DNA of 64,000 nt, taken from assembly GCA_023362775.1 (NCBI GenBank), contig JALMGJ010000015.1, forward strand, positions 8,071,001-8,135,000, given 5' to 3'. The notes beneath the pieces were generated by a model that saw nothing but the letters and a program-made list of their open reading frames with translations, did no database searches and was not told where the DNA came from. The DNA is from Charina bottae. Taxonomy: Eukaryota > Chordata > Lepidosauria > Squamata > Charinaidae. The number at the start of each line of letters is the position of its first letter. Positions within the stretch are counted from its first letter, which is position 1. The position numbers were made by a program, and so were the translations under genes. This document shows positions 54,501 to 64,000 of the stretch, piece after piece.

Positions 54501-55539
54501 CTTAGGATAGTTGCCTGTTGGTTTTTGGAGAGTTTCATTCGGAGAGTTGAGAGTCGTTCATTAATCCCAGTGGGAACTTCTGACAAGAGCTTCACAAGGT
54601 CGTTTTTGATAGCAAAGCCTACCCCATGTATTTGTCGTTCTTGTTCAGGCAGTCCTTTCCAAAAGAAGGTATAACCTCCTTTTTCTTCCTTCAACTGTAC
54701 TTCTCCTGCTCTTCGAGATTCTTGGAGTGCTGCTATATCAATATTAAAACGTCTCAGCTCTCTTGCAATAATGGCAGTCCTACGTTCAGGTCGTTCACTA
54801 TCCATATTGTCTTGCAGTGTCCGTATATTCCATGTTCCAAAATTCATGTGTTTTTTATGACCGCTAGATGGTGACTCCACTGGTCGCGGTAATCCAGTCA
54901 GGGAGAAAATGAGGCAGACTATGTTTAGGGCACCTTTTCTAGCCCCCTCCCCATATGGGGTGAGCAGAGTGGATCCTAGATAGGGCTGCTCAGTCGTGGA
55001 TACAGCTGCCGAACTACTCAACTGCCTCGATCCTTGAGTCAGGGCGACTGAATCCGTATCCACCGCCCATGTGCTGGTCCATGACTAGGAGCTTCTGGGT
55101 TTCACAGTCCTGCCCCCATTGCCATTCGTCAATCGCCATGGGACTTTTGGTTGTTTTGGGTTTGGTGTGGTTGGAAGACGCCTGTGCGTGAATTTGTTTT
55201 ATGTGTGGAGATCGGTGCACAACGATCAGCACACAACCTTCACAGAAAAAGGCTCTAATCCAATGGCATGGATACCATGACGATTGGTGACCTTTTGTCT
55301 GCTGCAGCCTTCATCCGCCTTCACAGCCATTGTAACAATACACCTTGTTATCTTCCGCCTGTTCTGCCATTGAGGACTTTCTTGGATCGTTCTTTGTCTG
55401 GTTCCTCCCCCTGGACCTTACCGCCATGGGTGACCCTACCAGGAGTACATGACTCCCGACGGCTTCGCTCACAGGGTTCATTGGGAACACACAAGCCCAC
55501 TCACCACAACAAGGTGACGATCCAGCGAGTGAGTCCAAG
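51521..55539 (-). mobile_element. 4.0-kb non-LTR LINE, nearly intact, RTE-like 5' end
   Basis: The minus strand starts near 55539 with a 5' region (GGATCGTCACCTTGTTGTGG, TGAGTGGGCTTG) and carries one 3.4-kb ORF. It ends ~140 bp after the stop in TTCAATTGAAGACAGC-type sequence. CATATA at 51515-51520 and 55540-55545 is a weak candidate duplication. The 5' region resembles that of the Bov-B copy at 45.6 kb, which argues for an RTE-related element. The C-terminal zinc finger is not a Bov-B feature, so the clade is left open. No separate ORF1 is visible. Confidence 0.85.
51662..55063 (-). CDS. LINE ORF2: APE endonuclease, reverse transcriptase, C-terminal C2H2 finger
   Basis: 1133 codons without interruption. 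The endonuclease starts near residue 73 (MNFGTWNIRTL), with the catalytic-type Glu in ALQES at 115, Asn 228 in GNFNARVG and TDH at 321-323. The RT has ASGPDGIPAE (570-579), NYRGISLLATAGK, QNGFRHSRGT, motif A FIDLTKAFD (696-704), motif B GVKQGCVIAPTLF and motif C YADD (818-821). The end carries Cys1112, Cys1115, His1128 and His1132 (CPHC...HLRIH), a C2H2 finger likely to bind nucleic acid. In such elements the protein nicks the target and copies its own RNA there. Residue 226 is Asn where the family normally has Asp (GDFN), which may disable the nuclease. The ATG at 55063 lies upstream of the domain; initiation at residue 73 is also possible. Confidence 0.93.
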   Translation of the reverse strand: MDTDSVALTQGSRQLSSSAAVSTTEQPYLGSTLLTPYGEGARKGALNIVCLIFSLTGLPRPVESPSSGHKKHMNFGTWNIRTLQDNMDSERPERRTAIIARELRRFNIDIAALQESRRAGEVQLKEEKGGYTFFWKGLPEQERQIHGVGFAIKNDLVKLLSEVPTGINERLSTLRMKLSKNQQATILSAYAPTLDADEDIKEKFYTQLDTILSEIPKEDKIILLGNFNARVGRDFDLWPGIIGKEGVDNSNTNGTLLLTKCAEHNLVITNTLFRQKNKFETSWKHPRSKHWHLLDYVIVHARDRRDVLLTRAMTSANDCWTDHQLIRSTMAIKIVPHRRLQGRKPRRKMNTLALQDSIKRACFQSTLKEHLPMELPENVEEHWIKLKTSIISACEQTIGYQTKRHQDWFDENDSEIEHIIDKKRKAFQIWQKDINCAVKKKIYASAKAEVQRRTRELKNIWWIKKAQETQHFADAHDAQGFFNAIKAIYGPTNHGTNPLRSVDGAKLLKDKESIALRWKENYYNLLNRHSTVADEVFLQIPQKQIRDELAVPPSLEEVSKATKQMKNNKASGPDGIPAEVFKEGGPELTQQLHKLIEKIWMREEIPADFRDAIIITLFKKGDRTDCGNYRGISLLATAGKILAKIIANRLLSVSEDILPETQNGFRHSRGTVDMIFTARQLQEKCKEQNRPLYMAFIDLTKAFDTVNRTALWTILLKIGCPDKFVNILRLLHDDMMATILNNNGSQSDPFKVESGVKQGCVIAPTLFAIFIAMIIHLVEEKLPTGVEIIYRTDGKLFNLSRLKAKNKVIATSVIELQYADDNVVCAHSEEHLQTILNIFAEAYEKLGLSINIKKTKVLYQQVRTNPSAAPSIQLKGVSLENVDHFSYLGSHLSTKADIDAEIQHRLSSASVAFSRMKHRVFEDRDIRRETKMLVYKAIVLPTLLYACETWTLYKRHLQLLERFHQRCLRKILQITWEDRRTNVSVLEEAKTTSIETMIIQHQLRWTGHVVQMPDHRLPKQLLYSQLKNGKRNIGGQQKRFKDTLKANFKKCNISIENWEALTHELFNWRSSFINGAMDFEEAQVQGEREKRAKRKARQANHHHDRLPPGNLCPHCGRLCGSRIGLYSHLRIHR

Positions 55540-55545
55540 CATATA

Positions 55546-56510
55546 TAGGATTTTAAAGAGAGACTCTTAAAAGCAAAACTCTCAAGTCGTCTTCTCTGAA
55601 TGGACCAATGTATCACTTCTGCATTCTCTTACATTCAGGCCTGTTACGTTCTTTCCACCCTATTTATGAACTAATCTGCAATGTTGGCTAAGTTGTTTTA
55701 TTCAGAGGAATGTAAGAAACAGAATGACATTCTCAGCCATCCTTTCTGACTAAAGATCAGTATTTACATTTTTAATAAAGGCGACTGTCATATTTATGCA
55801 ATAATGCAAGGCACTGGCATTCCATTGAAGGCAATGAATGCAGCCGTGCTCCTCCACAACATTAATTCCATCTGAAGCAGTCAGGTTGGCACTCCTTGTC
55901 AGAGATCCTCAGGATCCTGGGGAATGATCACGTCTCACCTTACATGGCACTGGCACTAGCATCCCAAATTATGACATGAAGGAGTCCTGAGGTTCACAGG
56001 CTGTTGTGCAATGTTTTGTGGGTTTCTTTGCAGACTGAGCGAAACTAGCATGGGTTCATGAACTTTTTCCTCACTGTTCTTGCTGAAACCTGTTCTGTCC
56101 CCCCCAGGTGTTTCCATTTTTAAAAAAGTTTTCTATCAAAAAAGAAAGCTTGCTAGTGTTAAAAAAGGAAGTGTCTTGGAAAATCTGGCTGCTTTTTTTC
56201 CCTTACCTGTTCTGAATAACTTGTAGATAAAAGTCCATTCGGTTCACTCTTCCCCCAGATTTCTGGCTGTTTGTCTGAATTTAAACATATTTATTCTTAA
56301 AGCACATGCTTTGGTCTCCTTTAGTAATACCTATTTACCTCTTTCATGTCTGTTTGATACTTTGTAACCTTTAACTGGGTGAAATGGTGCATCGTAGGGC
56401 AACAATCTTTGAACCAAGGTAACTCAAATGGGTTAACTTACAGAATGCATCCAAAATCCAGGAACCATGACTCCTGTGGAATGGAAATTTGGCAAATTTT
56501 ATCAAACATT
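55546..56510. other. No feature recognised
   Basis: Unique-looking sequence with short A- and T-runs near 56120-56200. Confidence 0.45.
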
Positions 56511-56526
56511 TTATGACATAAAAATT

Positions 56527-56917
56527 GTGGAGTCCTTGGTGTTCTCTGAGGCTTGTTGTTTTCTTGCAGACGTTTCATTGTCAGACTAGGCAACACCTTC
56601 AGCGCGAAAAGGGAGTGGGACTTGCTCTCTGTTTATATACCATGGCTTGTCCTGCTTGTGTGGGTGGAGGTGTTGTTCTCCCCTTAGGAGTTCCTTGATT
56701 GGGCTGTTGTTTGCTGCTTGGTTGATTGACTGAGTTAATAGTTCCTTGATTAGGGTATATTGTGCTGTTTGATTGTTCCTCTGGTGCTAATCCTGGTGTT
56801 AACCTTTGCATATCTGGGTGTCGATTGCTGGCAAGGAGGTGTTCTGGTCTTCTGGCTTTTCTATTGTCTCTTATGAATGGTATGTAAATGTTGTTTACCT
56901 CTATGTGTCTCTTCAAT
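56527..56917 (-). mobile_element. 5'-truncated Penelope-like element (family 2) with 13-bp TSD
   Basis: The minus-strand frame 56916-56599 encodes a PLE C-terminal tail rich in Pro, Gln and Asn (EVNNIYIPFIRDNR, PEHLLASNRHPD). The family-2 3' end follows (GGTGTTGCCTAGTCTGACAA, GAAACGTCTGCAAGAAAAC, GAGAACACCAAGGACTCC). TGACATAAAAATT flanks it exactly at 56514-56526 and 56918-56930. The terminal CAACCCTGAG phrase seen in other copies is absent here. No RT remains. Confidence 0.88.
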
Positions 56918-57218
56918 TGACATAAAAATTATCATAAAGCATTGTATGACATAATACAAAATTGGCTACTTTCAAGATTGGCTACTTTCAAGGCAGGTAC
57001 ATCTCTGAATGTCTCCCAGAATTTTAAAGAATTTTTCCAGTACATTAGAAGCTCTCCCATTGTTGAAGGCGTTGAGGAATCTGGTAAGGAAATATCCCTG
57101 AAACGATGACCCAATGGGTCATGGGTTGTCTAGTTATTCCTAAATAGATCAGACATCAAGTACAACAGGTACACAGTTGCATAAAGCCCCAAAACAATTT
57201 TTGTACTCCCTTTTTTAC

Positions 57219-57252
<34 letters not shown>
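57219..57252. repeat. (CA)n microsatellite
   Basis: About sixteen CA units. Confidence 0.95.
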
Positions 57253-57384
57253 AGTTATCTTTGGCTATGCTGTTGAATTTTAATTACACAGTTGCTGAAA
57301 AGTGGTGAGACAGTTTGTTGTTGTTTTGAACTGGAAAATGGAGGAAGACTCTATATGAGGCATTAAAGCAATAGAACAAAGAAA

Positions 57385-57600
57385 ACCAGTGTGGTGTGGT
57401 GGCGGCGGTGAAGGTACTGGGCTCGGACTGGAGAGACCCAGGTTCATGTCCACCATCAGTCACAGAAGCTCACATGGTCCACTTCCTCTCCCTCAGCCCA
57501 CCTGCTTCACACAGTTGTTCTTATGGGGAAAATAGGTGGAGAGACTAATATGAATGAAGCTCCAGAATAAGAGACAGGCTATACATTTTAAAAAATGTAT
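57385..57600 (+). repeat. tRNA-derived SINE, third type, degenerate
   Basis: CCAGTGTGGTGTGGTGGCGG leads into GGTTCATGTCCACC (B-box-like). CAGCCCACCTGCTTCACACA GTTGTTCTTATGGGG then matches the body of a common reptile tRNA SINE. The 3' end fades near 57600. Confidence 0.6.
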
Positions 57601-57604
57601 AGTA

Positions 57605-59600
57605 TAAAAAATGTAATGTATGGTCTACAGTAGTGCAGAGTAGAAAAACTCAACGGTTGTTTTTTTTTCTTCCGCCACCATTCACATTCAATTTGATGGA
57701 AGAAAAATTTATTTAGAATGTTTTTCACAAAAGGATCCTTTTGGATAAATCTTTCAAGGTGAAATATGGTACTCCTGCACCTCTGAAGTTAATGAAGGAG
57801 TTTGAGTGAATGCCTGTCTGGTCTTCCATTATATGGTGATCTCTCCAATGATCTGCAGCATCCTCATCTCCCACTCTTCCAATAGGACCTCCAGGTCAGA
57901 CTACAGGAGGGATCCCTTAATCTCTTGGGGTGGTTTCACCAGAGATGCTGCTGTCCCTGCTAAGGGGGATGTCTGTCCTTGAGAAAAGCTTGGAAAATTC
58001 TCTTTTCCCTGGAAAATTCTAGAAAAATTACCCATATTCTTGTTCTTACCCCCAAAATGGTGGAGAACTTCAAAAGGCCATTTGTTTCCAGCAATAGCAG
58101 CAAGAACCAGAACATTAGTTTACTCCCATCCTGATCCAAGTGGATAACATTTTTTAAAATGCATACTGGAGATGTCAGAGAATATATAAATAGGAGTTGG
58201 TTATGACTGCCTTGCTGCTAAAGATGAGATTCAGGATTTCAAATATTAACTCACATGATTTGGGCTTGCTCTACTGTTGGCTTCTTTGAACTGACATTCA
58301 TAGGGTTATCCAACACGATCAGAATGATCATTGGTTGCCAAGGATTAATATATTCTTTTGTTCATATTCCTAGAATTTAAAACCAAGAGTTATGGATTGA
58401 ACAGGGGTAAGAGGTGTCCAAAAGAATTTGCATAAATATACCTCTGATTTCCAGCAGCAGCTTGAGAATATCTCTTCTCTGTCAACATTTGAACTAGAAC
58501 TAAAGGGAAGGGAAGATTTTTTTTATCTATCTAGCCAAACTTTCTGCAGTTGTTGTTATTTTTCCCCAATGCATTTCTAACCTTTTTTTTCTTTTCAATT
58601 TTGTTTTATATATGGACCATTAATACTGATACTTCTTTACCAACCTTTGTATGATAGTGAAAGATGAGTTTCATATTTGCATACTTTTTTTGCACCATGA
58701 TTATTTGTGCCTTCAATAAAGCACAAGCATAACACACAGAATTTTTTCATCTTTTACTCTCCCATCATGGGCTGCTGAAATCACATCCCACTCCTCTTTT
58801 CATCCTTAAGCGCATGAATTTTCAGAGCTATACACAGGGAGGCAAGCTAATGCTTTTGAACAGAGATATGAATCTCACACTGCGATGCAATAACCAATTA
58901 AAACAGCCTTAGCAGGAGCCACATGCCGTTTATAGCTCTCAAAGACCAGTTAGAGGCACTGCTAAACAGAGTCATGGATGTCAGCCCACAAGCGGATTTT
59001 AGCATGAATTTCTACTGCACACAAAAATGTCATAATGCTCTTGGCAGACTTACTTTTGTCAGCTCATTACAGTCTACACCTGCAATCTATTGGCAATGCC
59101 ATGAAGGATGTAGCAGCAATTCTGAAGATGAAAAAAAACTGGGGGTGATTTCTTTTTCTTTCATTGCTATTTTTTCTAATGAGGGAATGCAAGATAATCT
59201 CTCTCTACCTCTGTCATTGCATTCTCTTCTACATCTGATTACTACAGCATGACCCTGATGGCTGGCATGTAGGGACTGTCCACCACAGATGCAACATAGG
59301 CTCAACCTAAAAGTCAGTTCAAATTCCTCTCTTTTTAACAGAGCCCGTCCCTCTACAGACATCCTGTTCATTTAAGGTTGTTTCATGTGGTTAGTCATGG
59401 AATTTATGATGCAGAGAAACTAATGCCATGACAAGGCATTTGGCTCAGTGACTTTTGTAAGTTTTAGAGGATTGGAGTGATGAAAGTCCTTCTGAACACT
59501 GGATTAATGTTTGAAGGGCTAACAGTATTTTGTGGAGAGAAGACATTTTTTTAAAAAATGAGGTGCCCATAAATTGCTTATCTATTTTCTTTTGTTCTTT
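57605..59600. other. No feature recognised
   Basis: Two kilobases of unique-looking sequence. The 109-codon frame at 58923-59252 has no known motif. Confidence 0.4.
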
Positions 59601-59609
59601 TGTTTAGTC

Positions 59610-59918
59610 CAGGGTTTCTCAACCAGGGTTCCATGGAGCCCTAGGGTTCCGCAAGAGGTCACTAGGGGTTCCCCGGGAGATCACAATTTATTTAAAAAAT
59701 CATTTCAAATTCGTGCGACTTCACATTAAAGAGGTAAGTTTCATTCTTTATTTTTAGTTTAAGAACACTGTTAATGCATATATACAGGCCTACCCATGAA
59801 ACAAATATAATAATTTTGTAACTTCTGGCCTATATTTGAGCCTGAATGTGCAGGGGTTCCCCGAGGCCTAAAAAATATTTCAAGGGTTCCTCCAGGGTCA
59901 AAAGGTTGAGAAAGGCTC
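59610..59918. mobile_element. 309-bp hAT-type MITE with perfect 8-bp TSD
   Basis: Ends are CAGGGTTTCTCAACC and, inverted, GAGCCTTTCTCAACC. GTTTAGTC occurs exactly at 59602-59609 and 59919-59926. The body has GGTTCCCCGGGAGATC and, near the other end, GGTTCCCCGAGGCC, so sub-terminal repeats are also present. No ORF. Confidence 0.9.
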
Positions 59919-59929
59919 GTTTAGTCTTT

Positions 59930-62075
59930 CTCTCTCTTCCTCATTTTTGTAGATGATCCTCCTTGTCAAAATCCTAAGAACTTTCCACTGTCCCCAAACT
60001 TAGTTAACATTATATAGGATGCAGGGAGTTTTACAGGGAAAAATTGTTCTGCACAAAGGGAGGGAATATTCTGTTTGGATCTAGTAGGAAACTGCAGCCA
60101 ATCCTAGCTCTCAGGCAATGTGATGTAAAAGCGAAGGGTTGGACTCGAACCAGGGAACTAGAGGCGGAAAACCTAATTAAGGCAAACATTCTTGGGTGAT
60201 TTTGGGAAGCATGTTTATCATTCAGTTTAACTTCGCAGGTTTGTTCTAAGGGTATCATGCACACTCTTTGAGAAAGTTCAGAAAAAAAGGTACAGTCATG
60301 ATCCCTCTGAGAGGAAACAAGATGGACGGATTCACTTGTTTTTGGTGTTCATCAGTCCTGCTCCAGATGAACTCCACCACCTCCAGCACCTGCAGTGAGG
60401 AACCTACTGCTTTCTATATGCCCCCTGTGCAATATAGAATGATGACCTGTGTTCCAATTTGCTCAACAGACTTCTACATGTGTAGAAATAAGGAATGGGC
60501 ACACCCATCCACTTCTCACAGGTTCTCGTTTCCTTGTCCAAAACTTTAGTTCATCCAATTCCTGCATTCTCATCCTCTTTGTACATTCCTAAAAACATTT
60601 CATTAAGATGTGTAAAGTTTTGCACAGTTCTCCATACTAGTTCATGTTTGCCATTTTGCACATAGGCATTTTGTTAGTAAGTTTCCCTGATAATTTTGCA
60701 GGCAGCTCTGCCTAAAGCAAAACAAAACGTTTTTTTTTTAAAAAAAAGTGCAGACATTCAATATTTTGATGTTCAAGAATTTATGTTCTTTTTTCTTTGT
60801 GCAGGCATTTCCCAAATCTTCTTCTCTTCTCTAGATTAGCAAACTCCGTTGCAAAATTCAGAGGAGTACAAATTTGGGGGAGATATCTGGATTTTGGTTG
60901 ATATATGGGTTCAAAAAGGAGGTAAGCATGCAGTTAATTTCAAACTAAATTACTCTCTCTTCCATAATAACTACCTTCTTGCTGTAGACCCCTAACCACC
61001 AAATGCAGGGTGGATGGCACCATTCAATTCCCTTCCCTTCAGTTCTAACGCAAGAGTTTTGAACACCTGGAAAGGTTCATGGATTGATCAAAAAGTGGAT
61101 TAAGTGGGTGTAGATGAGATAATTAATGGGTAGGAGGTGGTGTGAAATTGAGGATCAAGAAAGCATTAGGGGTTTCAAGAAGGGGTGGCATTAATGTGAC
61201 TGTAAGGAGACAGACTGGTTGATCCAGGGATAGGAACCAATGTGAAAAAATGGGAATGGGAATGATTTCAGAAATCAGCCTTTGCTCAGCCTTTACTCCT
61301 GTTTTGAACATTCGACTCTGAAAGGCTGTCAAAGAGCATCAATCTTAGTTTGCTTCTATTCAATGTCAGTGACACAAGGACTCAGACCAGTAACGTCAAT
61401 CAATTAAATTGTGAATTTGAAAGTTGAACAGAAGAGGAATTTGAGAAACTGAACAAAGAGAAACAAGGAGCAATTCTGGAGATGGCTGGTCACTAGAACT
61501 GTGTGATTATTGTTAGGATATTTGATTGGAGGTCATTTTGGTCAATTAAATTTAACTTTCTGAATCTAATCACTACAGTGATTTGTGCACATGTGCAAAT
61601 GAATTATTCCAAATTTATTTGAAAGTCTAAATAGTTCAGAACAATTTTCAAATTAGATTTGAATTATTGTATCAAATCAGAAATCTGAATAAAATCAGAG
61701 TTGGTTTGCATATCCCTATTGATCACTATGATAATGATAATTCATCTTGGGAATGCTTCAGCTCTTTGACATAATCTTTAGAACCTTGGTACTGCAAATT
61801 TTTGATAAAAAATACTAATCAAAGGATGCAGCAATATGTGTTACTATAGCAGAGATTTTGTGATATTTTACAATAATATTTTGTACTATACATATTATAG
61901 TAGTGTGTTCATCACTAAACCAGTGACTATTGATAAGTATAAAGGTAGATTATTCCTCCCCCCCCCCCCCTCCTCCATTTGTATTTTAGTTTGTTTGGGG
62001 TTATCTATTTTTTTAAAAGTTTAAAGATTGCTTTGTTAATTGTGTCCACATTAAATAAATAAAATTAAATATTTA
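59930..62075. other. No feature recognised; poly-C at 61959-61970
   Basis: Unique-looking AT-rich sequence. Nothing with coding or repeat character that I can support. Confidence 0.45.
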
Positions 62076-62079
62076 TTTG

Positions 62080-62270
62080 ATAAACAACAGCTGAATTCAC
62101 ATGACATTGAATTACAAACTAGCCAAATTTAGCTTAACATCTTGTACAGATCTAGCCTGCATAATTAATTTATGGTTCACTGTGTTGTGGAAACCCAAAA
62201 CATGGGTTTATTTGGAAAAACCTTAGTTTAGTTAATCATGGATAGAGTTAAAATTAGCATGAGGTCCAAT
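62080..62270. repeat. Copy of the AACCATGGTTT-like interspersed family
   Basis: GCTGAATTCACATGACATTG, AATTTATGGTTCACTGTG and TTTAGTTAATCATGGATAG resemble the other copies. Ends not resolved. Confidence 0.4.
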
Positions 62271-62757
62271 GTACTGCCATTGCAAAATTCATATGGCTCT
62301 ACAAGCACAAATTAATGAGAGAAGGAGAAACATGTATATAATGTCAAAAACGTATCTATGTGCAAGCTGACCCATTGTCCTTGGTAAAATGTTGAATGTA
62401 ATGTTTGAAGTGCTTGAATGAAATGACCAGAATAAATGGAAACAGAAAGGAGACCTCAAAACTAGCTTGTGTCCTTAACTTTGACCAAGATGTGGGATTT
62501 GATGCAAATAATAAAAAAAAGAAAACAGACTTATTTCGATGCAAACAAGGTCAAGACAGTTGCACATGTCCTTGCTAAGTGCTCTTAGTCTGGCACTTAG
62601 CAAGCTAATCTTCCTTACTAGCCAACAGTCCCAATGAGAATCTGCATGTTTCTTACTAAGATATCAGTTTAGTATAATTTCTATAGCAGACATCCCTGGA
62701 ATGTTTTCTTCCATCCATTCCTACATTTAAAAAAGTAAATCAATTGTAGTTGACCCT

Positions 62758-63557
62758 ATGAAGGTTCTCAGTCATCCAGGTGGAATTGTCTGTAGCTTGA
62801 ATCATGTCAACTGGATTTCTATTTTCTCAGTGGAAACGTTTCGCTCCTTATCCAAGGAGCTTCTTCAGTCTGAGCAAAGTTAGTAAGGGAATCCTTAATT
62901 ATATTTCAAACCCACCAACACACTGAGACAGAGGCTTGTACACCCCAAAGATCAAACTCCAAAACACAAGGAAAGCAATGTAGTGTATGCAATCCAGTGC
63001 AGTGAGGAGTGCTCTGAACTCTACATTGGAGAAACCAAACAACCTTTGTACAGGAGGATGGCCCAACACAGGAGAAGTAACACCACAGGACCAGAGTCAG
63101 CAGTTTATCTTCATCTAAAGGAAAAAGGACATTTGAGGACATTAATGTTCACATTTTAGACAGAGAAGATAGGTGGTTTGAGAGAGGGGTCAAGGAATCC
63201 ATTTATGCCAACTTGGAAAATCCTTCCTTGAATAGAGGTGGGGGCCTCAGGCACAATCTTTCCCCTATTTTCCTTCCTGCTTTGTCTTCTGTGCCTAGGA
63301 AGATTAAGACCATTTCGCAAGCTCAAAGGCAGCATGGTGATCTTAACGATCCTCCTTTAGATTGTAAAGGGACTTAGAAATAACATCTCAAAATAACCAT
63401 GACCTAGCCCCAGGTGTAAGGTCACACAGCCACCTAGAAACATATTTAAGGATTCCCTTACTAACTTTGCTCAGACTGAAGAAGCTCCTTGGATAAGGAG
63501 CGAAACGTTTCCACTGAGAAAATAGAAATCCAGTTGACATGATTCAAGCTACAGACA
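62758..63557 (+). mobile_element. Penelope-like derivative: inverted 3' end + GIY-YIG ORF + 3' end, 13-bp TSD
   Basis: It starts with an antisense copy of the family-1 3' end (62758-62897) and crosses the junction near 62897-62901. It then enters the ORF at FKPTN: VVYAIQC, ELYIGE, YRRMAQHRR, KESIYANLEN and the PSLNRGGGLRHNL tail. A 5-6 bp loss near 63131 shifts the frame. It closes with a sense 3' end (63420-63557). TGTAGTTGACCCT flanks it exactly at 62745-62757 and 63558-63570. The RT is absent. Confidence 0.92.
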
Positions 63558-63570
63558 TGTAGTTGACCCT

Positions 63571-64000
63571 GTACTGAGAACTCTGTTATGAATGGCTGCA
63601 CACCTTTTAATGCCCATTTTCTTGTAGGAGATGCCATTCCTTCTTTGGCTCCAGAATACCAACTATGAAAGTAAGTTAGGGAGCATAAATATGAATTTAA
63701 GTGGTGGTGACCTGTGACACTGACTTTCTATGTGCTACGAAGATAAGCACCACTCAAGGATGCTGACTGTCTTGACAAGGTTAATAACATGCACTAAATC
63801 TCATATCAAACTCAAATGAGCATTAAAAAGGGCCTTGTTTAAAAGTCATGAAGTTGCACATTGCTTAGATGCATTAAAATTAATAGGGATATTTAGACAC
63901 TTGCTTCCCTCCCCATATCCATATTCATAACTTGACTGAATGATGGCAGGTGTGCCTTCAGACATTTCCCCCCCATTCCAGCTTCCTTGAAAGAAATGGA
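63571..64000. other. No feature recognised
   Basis: The first 17 bases continue the 30-bp block shared with 23076-23105. The rest is unique-looking sequence. Confidence 0.45.

Noticed and set aside
58923..59252. 109-codon open frame considered as a host exon
   Set aside because: No recognisable domain, no clear splice-site context, and no neighbouring exon candidates.

Overview
This window looks like intergenic or intronic DNA from a squamate reptile (lizard or snake). I found no host protein-coding exon, tRNA gene, rRNA gene or CRISPR array that I could defend. The squamate call rests on the repeat content: a Bov-B (RTE) LINE, tRNA-derived SINEs with Bov-B-like 3' tails (Sauria-SINE type), L2-clade LINEs with TTTA/AAAT tails, Penelope-like elements (PLEs), hAT-type non-autonomous transposons, a 5S-rRNA-derived SINE fragment, and long microsatellites. 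The species cannot be named from this.

Layout. 1-6 kb: an RTE-like LINE end split by a PLE insertion, Sauria-type SINE pieces, and a palindromic PLE unit. 7-9.6 kb: LTR-like sequences. 9.8-12.2 kb: a decayed RTE LINE. 12.2-12.5 kb: a hAT element carrying a short minisatellite. 13.3-15.8 kb: a solo LTR with an L2 LINE inside it. 17.2-18.0 kb: a hAT element with a 67-bp-armed PLE hairpin nested in it. 19.8-20.7 kb: L1- and L2-like ends. 21.4-23.7 kb: the best-preserved PLE (reverse transcriptase plus GIY-YIG endonuclease), abutting an inverted PLE derivative. 25.4-27.9 kb: nested PLE, LINE, MITE, SINE and hAT copies. 29.3-51 kb: sparser SINEs, a foldback element, microsatellites, a 1.8-kb minisatellite with higher-order structure, and an internally deleted Bov-B. 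51.5-55.5 kb: an almost intact 4-kb LINE with a 1133-codon ORF. 56.5-63.6 kb: two more PLE insertions and a hAT MITE in otherwise plain sequence.

How the parts relate. The autonomous-type coding capacity is the 1133-aa APE-RT LINE, the L2 ORF (one in-frame stop) and the PLE ORF (one frameshift, one stop). Everything else looks non-autonomous or dead. The most unusual signal is in the PLEs. Six insertions from two PLE families are each flanked by perfect 13-14 bp target-site duplications. Two of these are reduced to nothing but a palindrome of the element's 3' end. Two further PLE copies share the same inverted-end/ORF junction, which suggests that a rearranged derivative itself multiplied. 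The second standout is a hAT-borne minisatellite organised as 4 x 56 bp = 224 bp higher-order repeats.
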